Below are positions 41,389 through 50,806 of a DNA stretch of 64,000 nucleotides, piece after piece. The notes under the pieces were generated by a model. It was not told where the DNA came from and did not search any database. It saw nothing but the letters and a program-made list of their open reading frames with translations. Both the position numbers and the translations under genes were made by a program. The DNA comes from Acididesulfobacillus acetoxydans (lineage in GTDB: Bacteria > Bacillota > Desulfitobacteriia > Desulfitobacteriales > Desulfitobacteriaceae), in NCBI RefSeq assembly GCF_900016645.1, contig NZ_CDGJ01000003.1. One strand, 5' to 3'. Numbering within the stretch: position 1 is the stretch's first letter; every line of letters starts with the position of its first letter.

Positions 41389-42735
41389 TTAGGCGGCGTC
41401 AATACCGCTGTTGGCTTTGAGTTCTTTCTTGATATCGTCTTCGTGGCCGCCGCCGTTGAAAAAGGCATTGAGGATGATCGCCGTAACCGCACCCAGGGTA
41501 ATATTGCTGTGCAGAATCGTCTGGCTCCAACTCGGGAAATACTTAAAGAAATTCGGGGAAACCAGGGGGATCATACCCACCCCGATACTGATAGCGACAA
41601 TGAAAATATTGTAGCGGTTGTGTTTGAAGTCGACCTGAGCCAAAGTCTTGATCCCGCTCGCGGCCACGATCGAGAACATGGCAATTCCGGCTCCTCCGAT
41701 CACGGCATTGGGCACGGAAGCAATGATCATGGCCAGCTTCGGCAAAAGCCCCATAAGAACCAGGATGACACCCGAGGTGGCGACCACATAACGGCTCCTA
41801 ACCCCGGTTAAGCCCACCAAGCCCACGTTTTGGGCAAAGGCGGTGTAAGGAAAAGCGTTCAGGATACCTCCTAAAAAGGTCGCAAAACCATCGGCTCTAA
41901 GACCGCGGGTCAGATCCTCTTCGCCCAGCGGTTTTTCGATAATCTCGCCAATCGCCAGGAAGTCCCCGGTAGACTCCACCATAGTAACCAGCATGACCAA
42001 GACCATGGAAATGATGGCCCCCAGATCGAACTTGGGCATACCGAAGAAGAAAGGAGTATCCACGTGCAGCCAAGCGGCGCTCCCTACGCCGGAAAAACTC
42101 ACCAGGCCCAAGGGTATGGCTACGATGAAGCCGATTATTAGCCCCAAGAGAACCGCGGCGTTAGCAATAAAACCTTTAAAGAACTTGTTGATCAAGAGAA
42201 TGCAGACCAAGACAACCGCCGCGACGGCCAAAAACTTAAAAGCGCCGTAGTTGGGAACCCCAGTTCCGCCTGCAGCCAGATCCACCCCTACGCCCAGCAG
42301 GGACAAGCCAATCACCGTGATCACACTTCCGGTCACGACCGGCGGGAAAAAGCGCAAGAGTTTGCTGAAATAGGGCGCCGTGAGAAAGGTAAAGATACCG
42401 CCGATGATGACCGCCCCGTAAATACCCTCCATTCCCACGCTTTTGGCAATCATGATCATGGGAGTCACGGCTGCAAACGTAACCCCCTGAATGACCGGGA
42501 TGCGGATCCCCAGTTTCCACAGCCCCAGGGTTTGGAGCAGAGTAGCAATCCCACAGGTAAAGAGGTCCGCATTGATCAGGAAACCCGTTTGGGCCTTCGT
42601 CAAGCCGGCTGCTCCGGCAATGATCAGTGGTACGGCGACGGCTCCGGCATACATGGCCAGAACGTGCTGCAAACCGTACAAGATTAGTTGGCTGGCAGGC
42701 AATACTTCATCGACAGGATGCTTGGCATTGGCCAT
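41389..42735 (-). CDS. NCS2 xanthine/uric acid permease (XanQ/PbuX type)
   Basis: About 448 residues, 12-14 membrane segments. Family segments: QHVLAMYAGAVAVPLIIAGA, ITVIGLSLLGVGVDLAAGG, MVESTGDFLAIGEI (the MVEs/ATGDxxA motif region), LGGILNAFPYTAFAQNVGLVGLTGV and AIILNAFFNGGG at the end. Imports xanthine or uric acid with protons. I use the ATG at 42735 (MANAKHPVDEV) because AGGGGGGAAG precedes it; an ATG six codons earlier is inside that ribosome site. Lies between ygfK and ssnA as xanQ does near them in E. coli. Confidence 0.92.
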   Translation of the reverse strand: MANAKHPVDEVLPASQLILYGLQHVLAMYAGAVAVPLIIAGAAGLTKAQTGFLINADLFTCGIATLLQTLGLWKLGIRIPVIQGVTFAAVTPMIMIAKSVGMEGIYGAVIIGGIFTFLTAPYFSKLLRFFPPVVTGSVITVIGLSLLGVGVDLAAGGTGVPNYGAFKFLAVAAVVLVCILLINKFFKGFIANAAVLLGLIIGFIVAIPLGLVSFSGVGSAAWLHVDTPFFFGMPKFDLGAIISMVLVMLVTMVESTGDFLAIGEIIEKPLGEEDLTRGLRADGFATFLGGILNAFPYTAFAQNVGLVGLTGVRSRYVVATSGVILVLMGLLPKLAMIIASVPNAVIGGAGIAMFSIVAASGIKTLAQVDFKHNRYNIFIVAISIGVGMIPLVSPNFFKYFPSWSQTILHSNITLGAVTAIILNAFFNGGGHEDDIKKELKANSGIDAA

Positions 42736-42753
42736 TGCTACTTCCCCCCTCAT

Positions 42754-43277
42754 AAGATGAACACTAAGAACAAAAGTCTGCGCGGATCGGCCTTATTTCA
42801 GTTTTTTTTCATCACCTCCTCGGTACAGCCGAGCCTCCGGCGGTCCGCGCCGCGCCGGAGGGTCTTACTTCGCCGACATGACTTTCCACTCGAATCAGAG
42901 GCAAGACCAAAGGTACCGGTCCCGCGGCCGGATGTACACCTCTTTGTCGATGTACACATCTACATCAATGTACACCTCTTCGTCGATGTACACACCTTTG
43001 ATGTACACATCTTCGTCAATGTACACACCCTTGCCGAGGCCTTGGAAAAGTTCCCGTCCCCTGACACGGCCGCCTGGGGCCTTCCTCCTTACTCTTTATC
43101 AGAAGCCTAAGTGGCGGTAAGCCAAAAAACAGTTTCGGAACTTCAGACGCCCATGCCGGCGCTGCTCAACAAAGGAGGCGCACCCGGTGCAACTTCACTT
43201 TGGGAGCTCCGGACGCCCATGCTTCCGCGATCGCGCCGCGATCGAAACAGAATACTTACCGGGTTTCCGTGCGTTTA
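42754..43277. other. Long leader between ygfK and the NCS2 permease
   Basis: No supported gene. It contains the 18-bp TGTACA repeat array and, nearer the permease, a T-rich stretch (about 42802-42810) next to a hairpin CTCGG...CCGAG. A promoter or attenuator for the permease is possible but not proven. Confidence 0.5.
42931..43028. repeat. 18-bp tandem repeat with TGTACA cores
   Basis: Six copies of an 18-bp unit centred on the palindrome TGTACA, at 42933, 42951, 42969, 42987, 43002 and 43020 (spacing 18, 18, 18, 15, 18). Units read GATGTACACMTCTTCGTC-like. It could be an operator array for the permease or a simple minisatellite. Any translation gives VYIDE-type repeats, but no full-length gene uses it. 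Confidence 0.9.
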
Positions 43278-46200
43278 TCAGAACAGATAGGGGTAGTTAC
43301 GGTAGGCGGCCCAAATCATGGCGGCCACATCCTCGCTCAAACCGGATCTTCCGCCTTTTTCGTCAAAACGGACTTCCCGGACATCCCCTCCGATCCTGAC
43401 CTTGAAACTCGGAGCCTCACCGCCGCTTCGCAGGAGAAACCCTGAGTTCTTGCTATTATTAAAATCCTCATCACTCCAGAAGAGAGTCAGCTTATCTTTA
43501 TAAGGATCTCCGGCCGTCGGGCAAAAAGTAGCACAGTTGCCGCACTCATTGCACATGCCGTCGATGTGAATAATCTGGTTGGTATTTTTCAAGCCGGGGG
43601 CAGAAACCTGAACCGCGATATTGGCCCGGTTGGGGCAGACCTCCGTGCAGACGTTGCAGACCGCCTGGCATTCCAGGCAGCGGCCCGGTTCCTGCTCCAA
43701 GCCGGCAAAAGTTTGCAGCACCCCCTTCTTGGCCGCAATCTCAGCCCTCTGCCCCTCTGTGATAACCGTCGCCGGAGCTCCGGTGCTGTCACGGGCGCCG
43801 CTCCTTCCAAAGCCGGCGACCGTCTTCTCCCCCGCGTCCTCACCCACTCCGACCTCAGGAGCTTGGTCAAAGCCAAGCTCGGCCAGAATAGCCTTGGCGG
43901 CCCGGGTCCCGTGGGCGATGCTCTCCACTACGGTCGAAGGTCCGTAAAGGGCATCCCCGCCCAGATAAACATGCTCCAGATTCGTCTTGAGGGTCATGGG
44001 ATCCACTTGCACCCCGCCCTTAGCATCGAGTGCAATCCCGTTTTTAACCAGAAGTTCGCGATCCACCTGCTCGCCGATCGCCGTCAAAACCGTATCGGCC
44101 GGAATATCCTCAAACCGGCCCGCTTCCGGCAGCGGGCTGCGGCGGCCTGAAGCATCCTCTTCGCCCAGGACCATCACCTGGCAATGCAGCATCCCGCCCC
44201 GCAAGCTCACGGGAGAAAGAAGTTCCTTGAAAACAACCCCTTCCGCCAGAGCCAACTCTAATTCTTCCCGATCCGCGGGCATATATGCCCGCGTGCGACG
44301 GTAGACGATCGAAACCTTTTCCACTCCCGGCACCCGCAAAGCCGCTCTCGCCGCGTCCATAGCGGAGTTACCCCCGCCGATGACGGCAACATGGCGACCC
44401 AAAGTGAGTGTCCCTTGCCCACGCTTGAATTCTTCCAGAAACTCGATCGCGCCCCTAATCCCGCCGCTTTCTCCCTCCAAGGACAAAGTGCCGGGCTTGC
44501 CTGCTCCGATGGCCAGGTAAATATAATCATATCCCTCACCCCGCAGGGCCTCGATCGAGAAATCCGGACTTACGCCCAACCTGAACCTGACGCCCGTTTG
44601 CGCGATCAAGTCCAAATCCCGTTCGATCGCCTCTGCGGAAATCCGGAAGCCCGGAATGACATAAGCTACGGTTCCGCCGGCTTTTTCCCGTTTGTCAAAA
44701 ACCGTAACCTCCAGCCCCGCTTGGGCCAGAAAATAAGCCGCCGCCAATCCCGAAGGCCCCGCGCCGATCACGGCCACTTTGGCCGGGGTCGCCCCAGACC
44801 CCGCCGCCGGAACGTGAGCGGATCCGACCGGAACGGACATCTTCCCGCCTCCGCTCATCTTCGCCATATAGCCGGCGAAACCGCGCTCGGAGGCCAGCAG
44901 CTTCAAAGCACGGATCCGGATTGACTCGTCGTAATCCTGGCGGGTGCATTGAGTCATGCAATTATGGTTGCAAATCGTCCCCGTAATGAAGGGCAAGGGA
45001 TTTCGCCGGACGATCACCCCGTATGCTTCCTCAAAACGGCCTTCTCCGATCAGCCGAATATACTCCGGCACGTCCTGTTCAATCGGGCAGCCCAAGGTGC
45101 AGGGCGCCGCAAAACAATCCGTCAGTCCCAACTGTTTCCTGCCGCTCTTGCGGCTTTGACCCGCCCGGCTCTCCTTGCGGTGGTGAGCCGTCTCAAAGGC
45201 ACTATCCGCCAAGGCTTTCAATTTCCCTAAATCAATCCGGCCCGCTTCCCCTTCATCCAGAAGCACTTCCAAGTCCTGAGCCATCTGCTGCAACCGCATA
45301 TATCCCCCCGGTTTGAGCAGCGTGGTGGCGACCGTGATGGGACGAATTCCCGCGGCGAAAATCTCTTTGACGTTGAAGAAATCCGCCCCCCCGGAATAAG
45401 AGATCAATAGGTCTCCGTTGAATTCCTGCGCCAGTTTTGAAGCCAGGTTAATCGTCAGCGGATAGAGCGCCCGGCCTGACATATACATCTCTTCCCCCGG
45501 CAGTTCTCCCCGGGTGATCCGCGCGGGCAGCGTGTTGGACAGTTTGACCCCGAATCCTCTGCCCTCCCGGCGGGCAGCCTCCTTCAGCCTCTTCAGCATG
45601 GCCACCCCGTCCGCATATTGCAGATCATGACTGAAAGACTCTTCTTTCAACTTAATGTAACCGTAACCCATCCGGTCAAAGGTCTGGCGCACAAAAGTAT
45701 AGCCCAAAAGGGTGGGATTCATCTTCACCAATGTATTCAGCTTCTTTTCTTTCAGGAGATACCCGGCAATCGCCTCGATTTCAGCCGGCGGACAGCCGTG
45801 CATGGTCGATAGGGTGATGGATTGACACAGAGAAGAAGGAATCGTCTCAACGAAGGCACGGTCGACCCGGGTTAAATTTCCTTCAGCGACTTCGTCCAGC
45901 AAAACCTGCCGGCATTCCCGGAAGATTTCTGTCCCCGAAGCCTCTTTGAGCCCCTCAATGAATCCATCCACTTTAGGGGATTGGATCCCTTTCAGATCAT
46001 AACCCACACTCATATTGAACAGGAAATTCGGCCCCGGCTGCCGCAAGATTTCTTTCTGCAACATATGGAGCAAGAACCAGGCCTTGACATATTCCGCAAA
46101 AGCCCCCTCGATCGAAAGCTCTGTCGACCATTCCGTGTTGTAACATTCGTCTTCGGCCTTGATGCAGGGTTTGGGAAACTCCAGCCGATCCAGGATCTGA

Positions 46201-46454
46201 ACGGTTTTAAGTTCAAAGAACCGGCCTCCGGCCAAGTAAGCGGCCGCGATGTTTTGCGCCAATTGGGTGTTGGGGCCGGCCGCGGGTCCAACGGGAGAGG
46301 CAAGCGGCGCCCCGAACAAGTTCATGGTCTTATGGAGCGCCGGTCTGAAGAATTTGCCTTCGGGGACGCCAAAAATCGTCTGTCTCTGCCGATATTCGGC
46401 CAGAACCCAACGCACCAGTTTCTTAAATGGGATCGGTCTCATTATGTCGCTCAT
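43278..46454 (-). CDS. ygfK: YgfK, Fe-S/FAD oxidoreductase of purine reduction (putative selenate reductase subunit)
   Basis: 1058 residues. N-terminal ~430: dihydroorotate dehydrogenase/DHPDH-like barrel (NLFGAPLASPVGPAAGPNTQ, KMNPTLLGYTFVRQTF). Middle: GltD-type Fe-S region (CFAAPCTLGCPIEQDVPEY, CNHNCMTQCTRQDYDES), FAD site VIGAGPSGLAAAYFLA and NADPH site VIGGGNSAMDAARAA. C-terminal: ferredoxin-like Cys clusters CLECQAVCNVCTEVCPNRAN and CNECGNCATFCP. The layout resembles dihydropyrimidine dehydrogenase and fits a reductase that saturates a purine ring. The E. coli homologue is required for anaerobic uric-acid use. It follows the three-subunit Mo hydroxylase. Confidence 0.94.
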   Translation of the reverse strand: MSDIMRPIPFKKLVRWVLAEYRQRQTIFGVPEGKFFRPALHKTMNLFGAPLASPVGPAAGPNTQLAQNIAAAYLAGGRFFELKTVQILDRLEFPKPCIKAEDECYNTEWSTELSIEGAFAEYVKAWFLLHMLQKEILRQPGPNFLFNMSVGYDLKGIQSPKVDGFIEGLKEASGTEIFRECRQVLLDEVAEGNLTRVDRAFVETIPSSLCQSITLSTMHGCPPAEIEAIAGYLLKEKKLNTLVKMNPTLLGYTFVRQTFDRMGYGYIKLKEESFSHDLQYADGVAMLKRLKEAARREGRGFGVKLSNTLPARITRGELPGEEMYMSGRALYPLTINLASKLAQEFNGDLLISYSGGADFFNVKEIFAAGIRPITVATTLLKPGGYMRLQQMAQDLEVLLDEGEAGRIDLGKLKALADSAFETAHHRKESRAGQSRKSGRKQLGLTDCFAAPCTLGCPIEQDVPEYIRLIGEGRFEEAYGVIVRRNPLPFITGTICNHNCMTQCTRQDYDESIRIRALKLLASERGFAGYMAKMSGGGKMSVPVGSAHVPAAGSGATPAKVAVIGAGPSGLAAAYFLAQAGLEVTVFDKREKAGGTVAYVIPGFRISAEAIERDLDLIAQTGVRFRLGVSPDFSIEALRGEGYDYIYLAIGAGKPGTLSLEGESGGIRGAIEFLEEFKRGQGTLTLGRHVAVIGGGNSAMDAARAALRVPGVEKVSIVYRRTRAYMPADREELELALAEGVVFKELLSPVSLRGGMLHCQVMVLGEEDASGRRSPLPEAGRFEDIPADTVLTAIGEQVDRELLVKNGIALDAKGGVQVDPMTLKTNLEHVYLGGDALYGPSTVVESIAHGTRAAKAILAELGFDQAPEVGVGEDAGEKTVAGFGRSGARDSTGAPATVITEGQRAEIAAKKGVLQTFAGLEQEPGRCLECQAVCNVCTEVCPNRANIAVQVSAPGLKNTNQIIHIDGMCNECGNCATFCPTAGDPYKDKLTLFWSDEDFNNSKNSGFLLRSGGEAPSFKVRIGGDVREVRFDEKGGRSGLSEDVAAMIWAAYRNYPYLF

Positions 46455-46686
46455 CTTTGTCTCACTCCTCGATCATAAGATTGCGCCTGCCCCAAGGCCC
46501 TGTCCTCGTGCCGCCTGGCTGCCCGCCTCCGGGCTCCGGCTTGTGCCGGTCATGCCACCTGTGCTCCGCGCCATCCGGCTCCGTACCTGTCTTTGTGTCT
46601 TGAGCGCAGCCTGCTTCCCGGCTCCGCGGCACTCGCCGGCGTCATCCGCTTTTTTATCCTCGCCTTTCCTCTCGGCGGGCACTCGC

Positions 46687-47319
46687 TCAACCTTTTTCTC
46701 CTTCCTGCTCATGTTTACAGTGGGCACAGCGGTGTCCGGCCTCATGCACGGCGCGTTCCGCCGCCTTAAGGATATTTTGATACCCGGTGCAGCGGCAGAA
46801 ATGGCCGGACAGTTCCCTTTTTATCTCTTCCCGGCTATATTCTTTGCCGTTCTCGACCATAGCGGTCGTCGAAAGCACTAAACCCGGGGTGCAAAATCCG
46901 CATTGAATCGCCCCCTCTTCCACAAACGCCTCCTGAACCGGGCTCAGCTTGCCGTTGACGGCAAGTCCCTCAACAGTCCTGATCTCCTTGCCATCCGCCC
47001 AGACGGCGAGATAAATACAGGAATCAATGGGGGTGCCGTCGATGAGCACCGTGCAGGCTCCGCACTCTCCGACCCCGCAGCCCTTCTTGACCCCGGTATA
47101 GCCCAAACGCTCTCTCAACACCTCGAGCAGAGACTCCCTAATATCCACGTGCAAAGTCAATGCCTTGCCGTTCACTGTGAGAGATATCTGGCGTAATACC
47201 TTTTCCGGAACCATCCTTTTATCCGACATTCTCTTTACCTCGGACATTCTCTCTGCCTCGGACATTCTTTCTGCCTCCGGCATTTCCTCTGCCTCGGGCA
47301 TGCTCTTAACCTCAGACAT
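46687..47319 (-). CDS. Mo-hydroxylase [2Fe-2S] subunit with repeat N-terminus
   Basis: About 210 residues. From about residue 45 it is a normal CoxS/XdhC-type subunit: LTVNGKALTLHVDIRESLLE, GCGVGECGACTVLIDG, CGFCTPGLVL and HFCRCTGYQNIL. The first ~40 residues are a Met/Glu/Arg hexapeptide repeat (MSEAERMSEVKRM) coded by 18-bp tandem repeats. The ATG at 47319 has GGAGGTGA at ideal spacing and overlaps the FAD gene end, so the repeats seem to be translated. An internal start at MVPEKVLRQ cannot be excluded. Confidence 0.9.
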   Translation of the reverse strand: MSEVKSMPEAEEMPEAERMSEAERMSEVKRMSDKRMVPEKVLRQISLTVNGKALTLHVDIRESLLEVLRERLGYTGVKKGCGVGECGACTVLIDGTPIDSCIYLAVWADGKEIRTVEGLAVNGKLSPVQEAFVEEGAIQCGFCTPGLVLSTTAMVENGKEYSREEIKRELSGHFCRCTGYQNILKAAERAVHEAGHRCAHCKHEQEGEKG

Positions 47320-48196
47320 GTTCTTCACCTCCGGCCGTCCGCATTGCCTCTTTCAGCGCCCTGGGGACCAGTTCCGCCACCAGATGTTCCCGGTACTCTT
47401 TAGAAGCCCGCCAGGACGTCCGGGCCTTGGCCGACCTGACCGCTAACTTGCCGATTTCCTCCAGAGTCTCGTCAGAGCCGGTTTTTCCTTCCGCAAAGGC
47501 CTCCGCTTCCGGGCAGCGGACGGGAGTCGGGGCGGCGACCCCCAAAGCGATCCTCACTCCGCTTAAGACCCCCCCGGCCTCAACCCGGCAAAGTACGCTT
47601 ACCCCTAAAGTGGCGATATCCATCGCCTTACGCATAGCAAATTTAATATAATGTCCATGATAGCCCAGGTAGTCCTGCGGGCGAACTATGATCCCAATCA
47701 GAAGTTCTCCGGGCCGCAGATCCACCTTGCCGGGACCGAGATAAAATTCCCTTAGCGGCACTTTTCTCTCACCCCCAGCACTTTGCAGCCTCAACTCGGC
47801 GTTGAGCGCCAACAGAGTGGGAGCACTGTCGGCTGACACCGCGCCGTTGCAGATATTGCCGCCGATAGTCGCGATGTTGCGAATTTGCGGCCCTCCCATC
47901 GAGACAGCCGCCTGGATCAAAACAGGAATCGCTTTTTGCAAAAGCGGATCCCCGGCGATTTGCGCGAACGTAGTCAGGGGCCCTAGGAAGATCGCCCCGT
48001 CCGCGGTGCGCTTAATTCCAGTCAGTTCTGCCAGGCCGCGGATGCTGAAAAGCTCTGCTTCTCCCATCTTCCCGTTTTGCATCTTGATCAGGACATCCGT
48101 CCCCCCGGCAATGACTTTCGCTGCCGGATGGCCGGATAAGAACGCCAAAGCCTCGTCCAGACTGCCGGCCTCATCATACTTAGCAATATTAAACAA
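47312..48196 (-). CDS. Mo-hydroxylase FAD-binding subunit (YgfM-like)
   Basis: 294 residues, CoxM/XdhB/YgfM type: VIAGGTDVLIKMQNGK and TIGGNICNGAVSADSAPTLLAL bind FAD. The TTG at 48196 follows AGGGGGT. Middle gene of a three-subunit operon (Mo, FAD, Fe-S), next to ygfK as ygfM is in E. coli. Confidence 0.92.
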   Translation of the reverse strand: MFNIAKYDEAGSLDEALAFLSGHPAAKVIAGGTDVLIKMQNGKMGEAELFSIRGLAELTGIKRTADGAIFLGPLTTFAQIAGDPLLQKAIPVLIQAAVSMGGPQIRNIATIGGNICNGAVSADSAPTLLALNAELRLQSAGGERKVPLREFYLGPGKVDLRPGELLIGIIVRPQDYLGYHGHYIKFAMRKAMDIATLGVSVLCRVEAGGVLSGVRIALGVAAPTPVRCPEAEAFAEGKTGSDETLEEIGKLAVRSAKARTSWRASKEYREHLVAELVPRALKEAMRTAGGEEHV

Positions 48197-48214
48197 GTAG
48201 CTGACCCCCTTTTC

Positions 48215-50506
48215 CTAACCCACGATTCCGGATTCCCGCAGCTTTTCAAATACCCTTTGGGGATTCATCGGCAAACGGTTGAAAGCTACGCCGGTCGCGT
48301 CCAACACCGCGTTGCGAATGGCGGGAGCCGGAGTAATGGCGGGTGGTTCGCCTAAAGACTTCACTCCGAAAGGTCCCGTCGGATCATCAAGTTCAACAAA
48401 AGCGGCTCCTATCTCCGGGGTATCCATAATGGTGGGCAATTTATAATCCAACAGATTGTTGTTGAGCACCCGGCCCGTCTTCTCATCGTAGAGCAGCTGT
48501 TCAGACAGCGCATAACCGATACCCATGCTCACACCGCCGTGAACTTGTCCCTCGGCCAGCTGCGGATTGATGATCCGGCCTGAATCATGCACATTGTAAA
48601 TCTCCAAAACTTCCACCTTGCCCGTCTTCAGGTCAACCTCAACTTCGGCAAAGGTCACCCCGTAAGACATGGCATTGACGCGTGCGTTGCTGCTCGTATC
48701 ACTCGTGATCGGGTGAGCAAAAACCGGATCATAGTATGTCTGGAGGGCCACCTCCGCCAAAGGCATCAAAACCTCGCCGGAATGTTTGTAGACCACATTC
48801 TGCCCTTTCAGATCGAGCATTCCGGCCGGAGTGTCAGTCATACCCCAGACAAAATCCAAGATTTTGGCTTTCACCTCTTCCGCCGCTTTCTTGACTGCCA
48901 TCCCGCTGATATAAGTCTGCCGAGAAGCGTAGGCCCCGGTATCGAAAGGACTGACATCCGTATCCTGAGTCGAAATCACGTGCACCATAGCCAGAGGCAG
49001 ACCCAAAACTTCCGCTGCCATCTGACCGAACACCGTATCGCTGCCCTGCCCTATTTCGGTAGCTCCCACTTGCAATTGGACCGAACCGTCCTGGTTGAGC
49101 ACGATCCGCGCTCCCGCTATCTCCAGGTTCACGGGGTGAGTTCCGGATTGATAACTGAAACAGGCCATACCCAGCCCCCGGCGTTTATCTCCGCTCTGGT
49201 TCTTATACAACTTTTTCTTCTGATCCCACTTTATCATTTCCCGGCCTTTGTCAACACATTCGCGGATACCGCAAGACAGCACCTTATTCTTTCCGATCGG
49301 GTCGACAAAACCGGTTTCCACGAAGTTCATTTTGTGCAGGGCGATCGGGTCCAGACCGAGGCCCCGGGCAATATCCTCCATGTGACACTCAAAAGCGTAG
49401 AAGATCTGCGGCGTCCCGTAACCGCGCATGGCCCCGGCCACGGGCAGATTGGTATAAACGGTCACCGGTTCATATTTGAGGGCGTCTACCTGATAAAGGT
49501 AACGGAATTTGCCGCCGCCGCTGCTGGCAATCGAGTGCCCGTGGGAAGCATAAGCCCCCGTATTGGAGATCGCCTCGATCCGGATACCGGTTATTTTTCC
49601 GTCCCGCTTTACCCCCGTCTTAATCCGGTACTTAATCGCGTGCCGGGTCCGGGTATCAATCATACACTCCTCCCGGGACAGCTCCAGGCGCACCGGCCTT
49701 CCCCCCACCGCCAGGGTCATCGCCGCGGCCAAAGGTTCCACACAGACATCCTGCTTGTTACCAAATCCCCCGCCGATGCAGGGTTTCAAGACCCGAACCT
49801 TGCCCCAGGGTATTCCCAAAGCCTGGGCCACAATCCGGCGTACAATATGCGGAATCTGAGTCGAAGTCGTGATCACGATCCGGCCGTTTTCATCCACCTG
49901 GGCCGTGGCAATCTGATTTTCCAGCTGGCAGTGCTGGACTACGCTCGTCTGGTATTCCCCTTCAAAGATCCGGTCCGCCTCCGCAAAAGCCTGATCCAGA
50001 TCGCCGAATTCATAGCCGAAAGTCGACAGGATATTGCGTTTCGCCTCGTGAATCAGAGGGGCGTCTTCCCGCATGGCCGCTTCGGGGGAAGTTAAAACTT
50101 CCAGAGGTTCATATTCTACCTCGATCAGTTGCAGGGCCTTTTCCGCGATGAGTTCACTTTCAGCCACCACGGCTGCCACCGCATCCCCGACAAAACGGGC
50201 CTTATCCGTCAAAATCAAGCGGTCCTCCTTGTCTCTGTGCCCGGGGTCCAAAGAATAGGGATGCCCTGCCGTCGAGAATTTTAGGTGGGGGACATCCGCG
50301 TAAGTGAGCACCGCCTCCACTCCGGGCAGAGCTCTCGCCTGCTCGCTGTGAATTTGACGCACCCAAGCATGGGCATAGGGACTGCGCAAGATTTTCCCCA
50401 CCAGCATATCCCTCTCGCGGAAATCAGCGGTGTATTTCGCTTTGCCGGTCACCTTAGCCACCGCGTCCACTCTTATTTCTCTCTGTCCCACCGTATTGTA
50501 GGCCAT
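48215..50506 (-). CDS. Xanthine dehydrogenase-type Mo-binding subunit
   Basis: 763 residues, full-length molybdopterin subunit, not split. Hammerhead start GKAKYTADFRERDMLVGKIL, HCQLENQIATAQ, CIGGGFGNKQDVCVEP, GAMRGYGTPQIFYAFE, TEIGQGSDTVFGQMAAEVLG, DTGAYASRQTY and active-site Glu in GVKSLGEPPAITPAPAI. It should hydroxylate hypoxanthine, xanthine or a related base. GGAGGCG precedes the ATG. It leads the operon Mo-FAD-Fe-S-(ygfK) in the window. Substrate not provable from sequence. Confidence 0.93.
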   Translation of the reverse strand: MAYNTVGQREIRVDAVAKVTGKAKYTADFRERDMLVGKILRSPYAHAWVRQIHSEQARALPGVEAVLTYADVPHLKFSTAGHPYSLDPGHRDKEDRLILTDKARFVGDAVAAVVAESELIAEKALQLIEVEYEPLEVLTSPEAAMREDAPLIHEAKRNILSTFGYEFGDLDQAFAEADRIFEGEYQTSVVQHCQLENQIATAQVDENGRIVITTSTQIPHIVRRIVAQALGIPWGKVRVLKPCIGGGFGNKQDVCVEPLAAAMTLAVGGRPVRLELSREECMIDTRTRHAIKYRIKTGVKRDGKITGIRIEAISNTGAYASHGHSIASSGGGKFRYLYQVDALKYEPVTVYTNLPVAGAMRGYGTPQIFYAFECHMEDIARGLGLDPIALHKMNFVETGFVDPIGKNKVLSCGIRECVDKGREMIKWDQKKKLYKNQSGDKRRGLGMACFSYQSGTHPVNLEIAGARIVLNQDGSVQLQVGATEIGQGSDTVFGQMAAEVLGLPLAMVHVISTQDTDVSPFDTGAYASRQTYISGMAVKKAAEEVKAKILDFVWGMTDTPAGMLDLKGQNVVYKHSGEVLMPLAEVALQTYYDPVFAHPITSDTSSNARVNAMSYGVTFAEVEVDLKTGKVEVLEIYNVHDSGRIINPQLAEGQVHGGVSMGIGYALSEQLLYDEKTGRVLNNNLLDYKLPTIMDTPEIGAAFVELDDPTGPFGVKSLGEPPAITPAPAIRNAVLDATGVAFNRLPMNPQRVFEKLRESGIVG

Positions 50507-50806
50507 TTTCTTCGCCTCCGTCGCTTCCGCCTTCTACCGTAAACCTGTAACCAAAACCGGAAAACCCCTCGTTTCATCCATACCCCTTGTTTTATCTCCC
50601 CGCCGGCCGTGCTCCGAACGGCTCTGCCATCCAAAACGCGTTGCCGATTGACTTTCCGGGTGTCAATTTATCCTCACGCTTGCATTTTTCCTCACGCTTG
50701 CAAGTGAAGACTTCCTCGCTGCGACTTTTGTGAACCGCGGGAATGGTTTAACCTTTTGTTTGATGCAAATATTGTGCCAACTTCCTCTTTTTCTCCGGGG
50801 GAACCC
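50507..50806. other. Gap between the MCP stop and the xdh operon start
   Basis: No gene. Two direct copies of TCCTCACGCTTGCA (about 50671-50704, 18 bp apart) precede the hydroxylase operon. I do not find a -24/-12 promoter with the correct 10-bp GG-GC spacing here; the closest candidates are off by one or two bases. Confidence 0.5.

Noticed and set aside
42931..43028. CRISPR array
   Set aside because: Units are contiguous 18-bp repeats with no unique spacers and no cas genes. The same applies to the arrays at 25035, 27880 and 58716.
48587..50095. Long plus-strand open frame (502 codons)
   Set aside because: Antisense to the 763-residue Mo-binding subunit; no motifs, no ribosome site.
50641..50710. 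Sigma-54 promoter before the three-subunit hydroxylase operon
   Set aside because: GC/CC pairs on the required strand are 11 or 12 bp apart rather than 10, so the strict spacing rule fails.
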